This document shows, in pieces, positions 61,848 through 64,000 of a stretch of 64,000 nucleotides of DNA. A model generated the notes under the pieces. That model was given only the letters and a program-made list of their open reading frames with translations. It made no database searches and was not told where the DNA came from. The position numbers were made by a program, and so were the translations under genes. How positions within the stretch are numbered: the stretch's first letter is position 1; every line of letters begins with the position of its first letter. The stretch covers positions 56,771,295 to 56,835,294 of the forward strand of contig OU015524.1 in NCBI GenBank assembly GCA_907165065.1, given 5' to 3'. This DNA comes from Caprimulgus europaeus (Eukaryota > Chordata > Aves > Caprimulgiformes > Caprimulgidae).

Positions 61848-63399
61848 CTCCACTTACCAAAACCATCTTTATCCCATAATCCATTACTGTAAATGACTGG
61901 AGGCCCCTAATACAACAGATGATCTCTCACAACTTTAATCACAGCAATGCCTAGGAAATAAGATTTTGGCTTCTTTTTTAATATACTCTCTCAGTGAACA
62001 GGCATCACGTGTTCTTCAAGGTGACAGTTACTAACCAGTTGCCTGGATTGGCATATATTTTCACTTTCTGAAGCATCGTGAGACAGAAGTACTAATATTT
62101 TTTAGTAGTCCCAGAGTAATCTTGAACCTTTGTCTCCTTAAAGTGAGTGCTGCTTTGGAGATGCATTTCTGTCTCAAAAGAAGTAATGCTAAACCACAAT
62201 ATGAATCTCTTTGCAGGCTCTTATTAATCTTTCAGTTAGGTTGCCATATCAAAATATTAGCTCACAGATACATAGAAATTCCATTTGCTGGAAGCTGGCT
62301 ATCTACTTCTGCAGTGGTATGGGGACCACTGGATGCTCAGAACAAGCACCTCATGATGTCCATGACTGCTCTGTGTAGACAAAAAGGCAGATTAGCATGG
62401 CCTAAGCTGTCATGAACATGAAGTGTTATAGGGAATGCCTGCCCCCCCTGAAAAATACTTGCAGGGCTACAAGAGGGATAGGCTAGTGGTCCTGGGGAAT
62501 ACTCCACCCTTGAGTCATGAGAGAAGGAGGACAAGAAAAGTTAGATGCATTGGTACTATGACGTCAACCATCTTTGCTGTGACCCACTGGCATGAGATCA
62601 GAGAATCAGATGAGAGAAGAAGAGGGAGTTCTATTTTCAGTCCGACTGAGTGAGTCTGTTTTCTGATGTTCAAAGTGGGAGGTTTGATGCTTTGTACAAA
62701 ACAGTTTCAGCATCACAAGGCACTTTCTCTGACTTGTAGGTTCAAAGGAAAAATGTGACTGGTCAGGATCAAAAGTCTTATTCAGGCATGGCTGATAAGC
62801 ATGTGCTTTATGGCACCTGTCCTGTAAATAGTGTCCTTTGCTTTTCGGAGCACATTGTAACTGTGGGATCACCTGCAGCAGAGAGAGGTGGGATAGGCCA
62901 CCTCCTTGTTTACTATGGAGATAAAGAATAATGAGGATTTGTAACTGCAAGTATCTATGAAACATTTTAGCCTGAGCTTTGCATTCTTTCAATAGGCCAA
63001 GGGAGTCTTGTCAGGTTAGTTGTATCAAGTTGACAAACCCTTAGAGAAGGCTAGTTATTGTAGCAATACAATAACAGCAATTTCACTTTTTTACTGATAT
63101 TTCCTTCTTCCCGTCCCTTAACTTCTCACCTTCTGGGCCTTCTTTCCCTCAACTACATCACATTATTTTTTTAGTAATATGTTTAAAGTTATTTACATTT
63201 CAAAAAGTGCAGATTGTTGCATTCTTTTTTCATGTCGTTGAAGCCACATTAGAGTTTAAATGCTTCTCAAACAATGATTGGCCTCCTCATTTCTGAGAAA
63301 AGAAAACCCTTACAGTTTTAATGAAGGAGAATCATTGTGCACAAAGCAGATGACTAGTACTGAGAATACTGGATTGTTTTCCAGCTCCTGACATGTGCT

Positions 63400-63480
63400 T
63401 ATTGGGTATTTTCCTAGAATTCATTTTACTTTGCTGTGCCTCAGTTCCCCATGTATGAAATGGAAAGAAGAGTATCCCAC
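63400..63480 (+). repeat. MIR SINE relic (core 3' part)
   Basis: CTGTGCCTCAGTTCCCCATG followed by TATGAAATGGAAAGAAGAGT matches the MIR block CTGTGCCTCAGTTTCCTCATCTGTAAAATGGGGATAAT closely. The stretch before it (from about 63400) aligns weakly to the preceding MIR core. It overlaps the 3' end of the minus-strand open frame, so that end of the frame is not genuine coding sequence. Confidence 0.65.
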
Positions 63481-63540
63481 AGTATGACATAGGAACCAGA
63501 TATTGTCATTATTGCTAAACCAAGTAAAACATTCACAGTT

Positions 63541-63849
63541 TGGTTTTGTGGTTCTAACATCCTAAAAATAAACAAGGAATATATACTGCTTCCATCAGAA
63601 AATAAAACATGTATATACACTTCATCCATAACAACTTCTTTACACTTGGGAATAAGAACTGCATTTATAAACTGAAAGGAGTGAGACACGTTATTTGTCA
63701 CAATGTAAGAAATCCCAGAAGAGGTGGCTAGATCACAGCGATTCTTAGCACCATGAGCAATCTTTACATACACAAATGAAGTCTGTAAGTAATCTCTGTG
63801 CTTTGTTAACATGAATAGGGGCTCAGAGAATCTGCTTCCCCGGCGAACT
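63541..63849 (-). other. Possible minus-strand exon of unknown gene
   Basis: A minus-strand frame is open from 63869 to 63441. On that strand a pyrimidine-rich TGCTTTCTTTCTCTAG lies just before 63849 and makes a convincing 3' splice site, so an exon could begin there. The translation that follows is varied and protein-like, for example RGSRFSEPLFMLTKHRDYLQ and later SGISYIVTNNVSHSFQF, with three cysteines. I do not recognise the family. No strong donor is obvious; TAT/GTAAAG near 63770 is the best. The frame's distal end runs into an antisense MIR, and a frame of this length is about what chance would give once per window. Confidence 0.2.
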
Positions 63850-63919
63850 CTAGAGAAAGAAAGCATCAACAGCAGCTAAGAGAAAAAGATTATTTCCTAG
63901 TGACACAAACTAAAGTCGC

Positions 63920-64000
63920 TAGCAAAAAAACCCGAAAAAACAAAAAAAAACCCACAACAAACAACACCACAAACAACAACAACAACAAAACAGTAACAGA
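63920..64000. repeat. A/C-rich low-complexity tract at window edge
   Basis: Runs of A separated by C, including several CAA and AACAAC units, continue to the end of the window. G and T are almost absent. Confidence 0.8.

Larger units (their letters stand above)
54730..63395. other. Single-copy DNA, no gene seen
   Basis: No supported exon. Frames such as 55787-56038 and 57255-57596 (plus) and 62606-62992 (minus) lack recognisable motifs. Short A runs lie at 58349-58362 and 59131-59146, and a T-rich (GTTT)n stretch at 59696-59753. The part 56690-57060 looks like possible conserved non-coding DNA. Confidence 0.5.

Noticed and set aside
1..64000. CRISPR arrays, phage genes, operons or endogenous viral genes
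   Set aside because: No spacer-repeat pattern, ribosome-binding sites, dense coding, LTR pairs or viral protein motifs are visible; the sequence is avian nuclear DNA.

Overview
The window looks like non-coding DNA from a bird. The main evidence is five clear copies (and one remnant) of the 3' end of CR1 LINE retrotransposons. Most end in the avian octamer tail (ATTCTATG-type repeats) and carry the CR1 3'-UTR signature ending in a GGTCCCTTCCAA-like box. At least two CR1 subfamilies can be told apart. The rest is AT-rich, CpG-poor, mostly single-copy sequence, with a few old MIR-type SINE relics (an amniote-wide family) and many short homopolymer runs. That mix fits a neoavian bird; the species cannot be fixed from sequence alone.

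I found no protein-coding gene, rRNA, tRNA, CRISPR array, viral insertion or prokaryotic feature that I could support. Every long open frame is a CR1 fragment, a translated microsatellite, an antisense shadow or a frame of the length chance would give. The window is therefore intergenic (gene desert) or the inside of one very long intron. One weak exception lies near the right edge: a minus-strand open frame (about 63541-63849) preceded by a good splice-acceptor sequence.

Layout. 1-8.2 kb: AT-rich single-copy DNA, a GC-richer island at 1.54-2.0 kb, and a tRNA-like MIR relic at 2.79 kb. 8.17-8.6 kb: plus-strand CR1. 8.6-28.9 kb: single-copy DNA with two MIR relics (20.0 and 22.4 kb) and old short repeats. 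28.9-29.2 kb: plus-strand CR1 of a second subfamily. 29.2-39.2 kb: single-copy DNA with an AT pentamer array (35.8 kb), a homeodomain-like tandem triplet (37.55 kb) and a perfect hairpin (34.4 kb). 39.16-39.84 kb: the longest CR1, minus strand, with decayed ORF2 C-terminus. 40.44-40.74 kb: composite pentamer microsatellite fused to a CR1 tail, followed by a well-preserved MIR (40.9-41.1 kb). 42.62-42.76 kb: minus-strand CR1. 47.5-47.84 kb: about 340 bp of pure purine pentamer repeat. 53.85-54.24 kb: the best candidate for a conserved regulatory element. 54.61-54.73 kb: short plus-strand CR1. 54.7-64 kb: single-copy DNA ending in a MIR relic and the possible exon.

No novel multi-gene system is visible. 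The observations most worth following are the composite microsatellites (possible G-quadruplex and triplex formers), the candidate enhancer with an inverted pair of GATA sites, and the possible exon at the right end.
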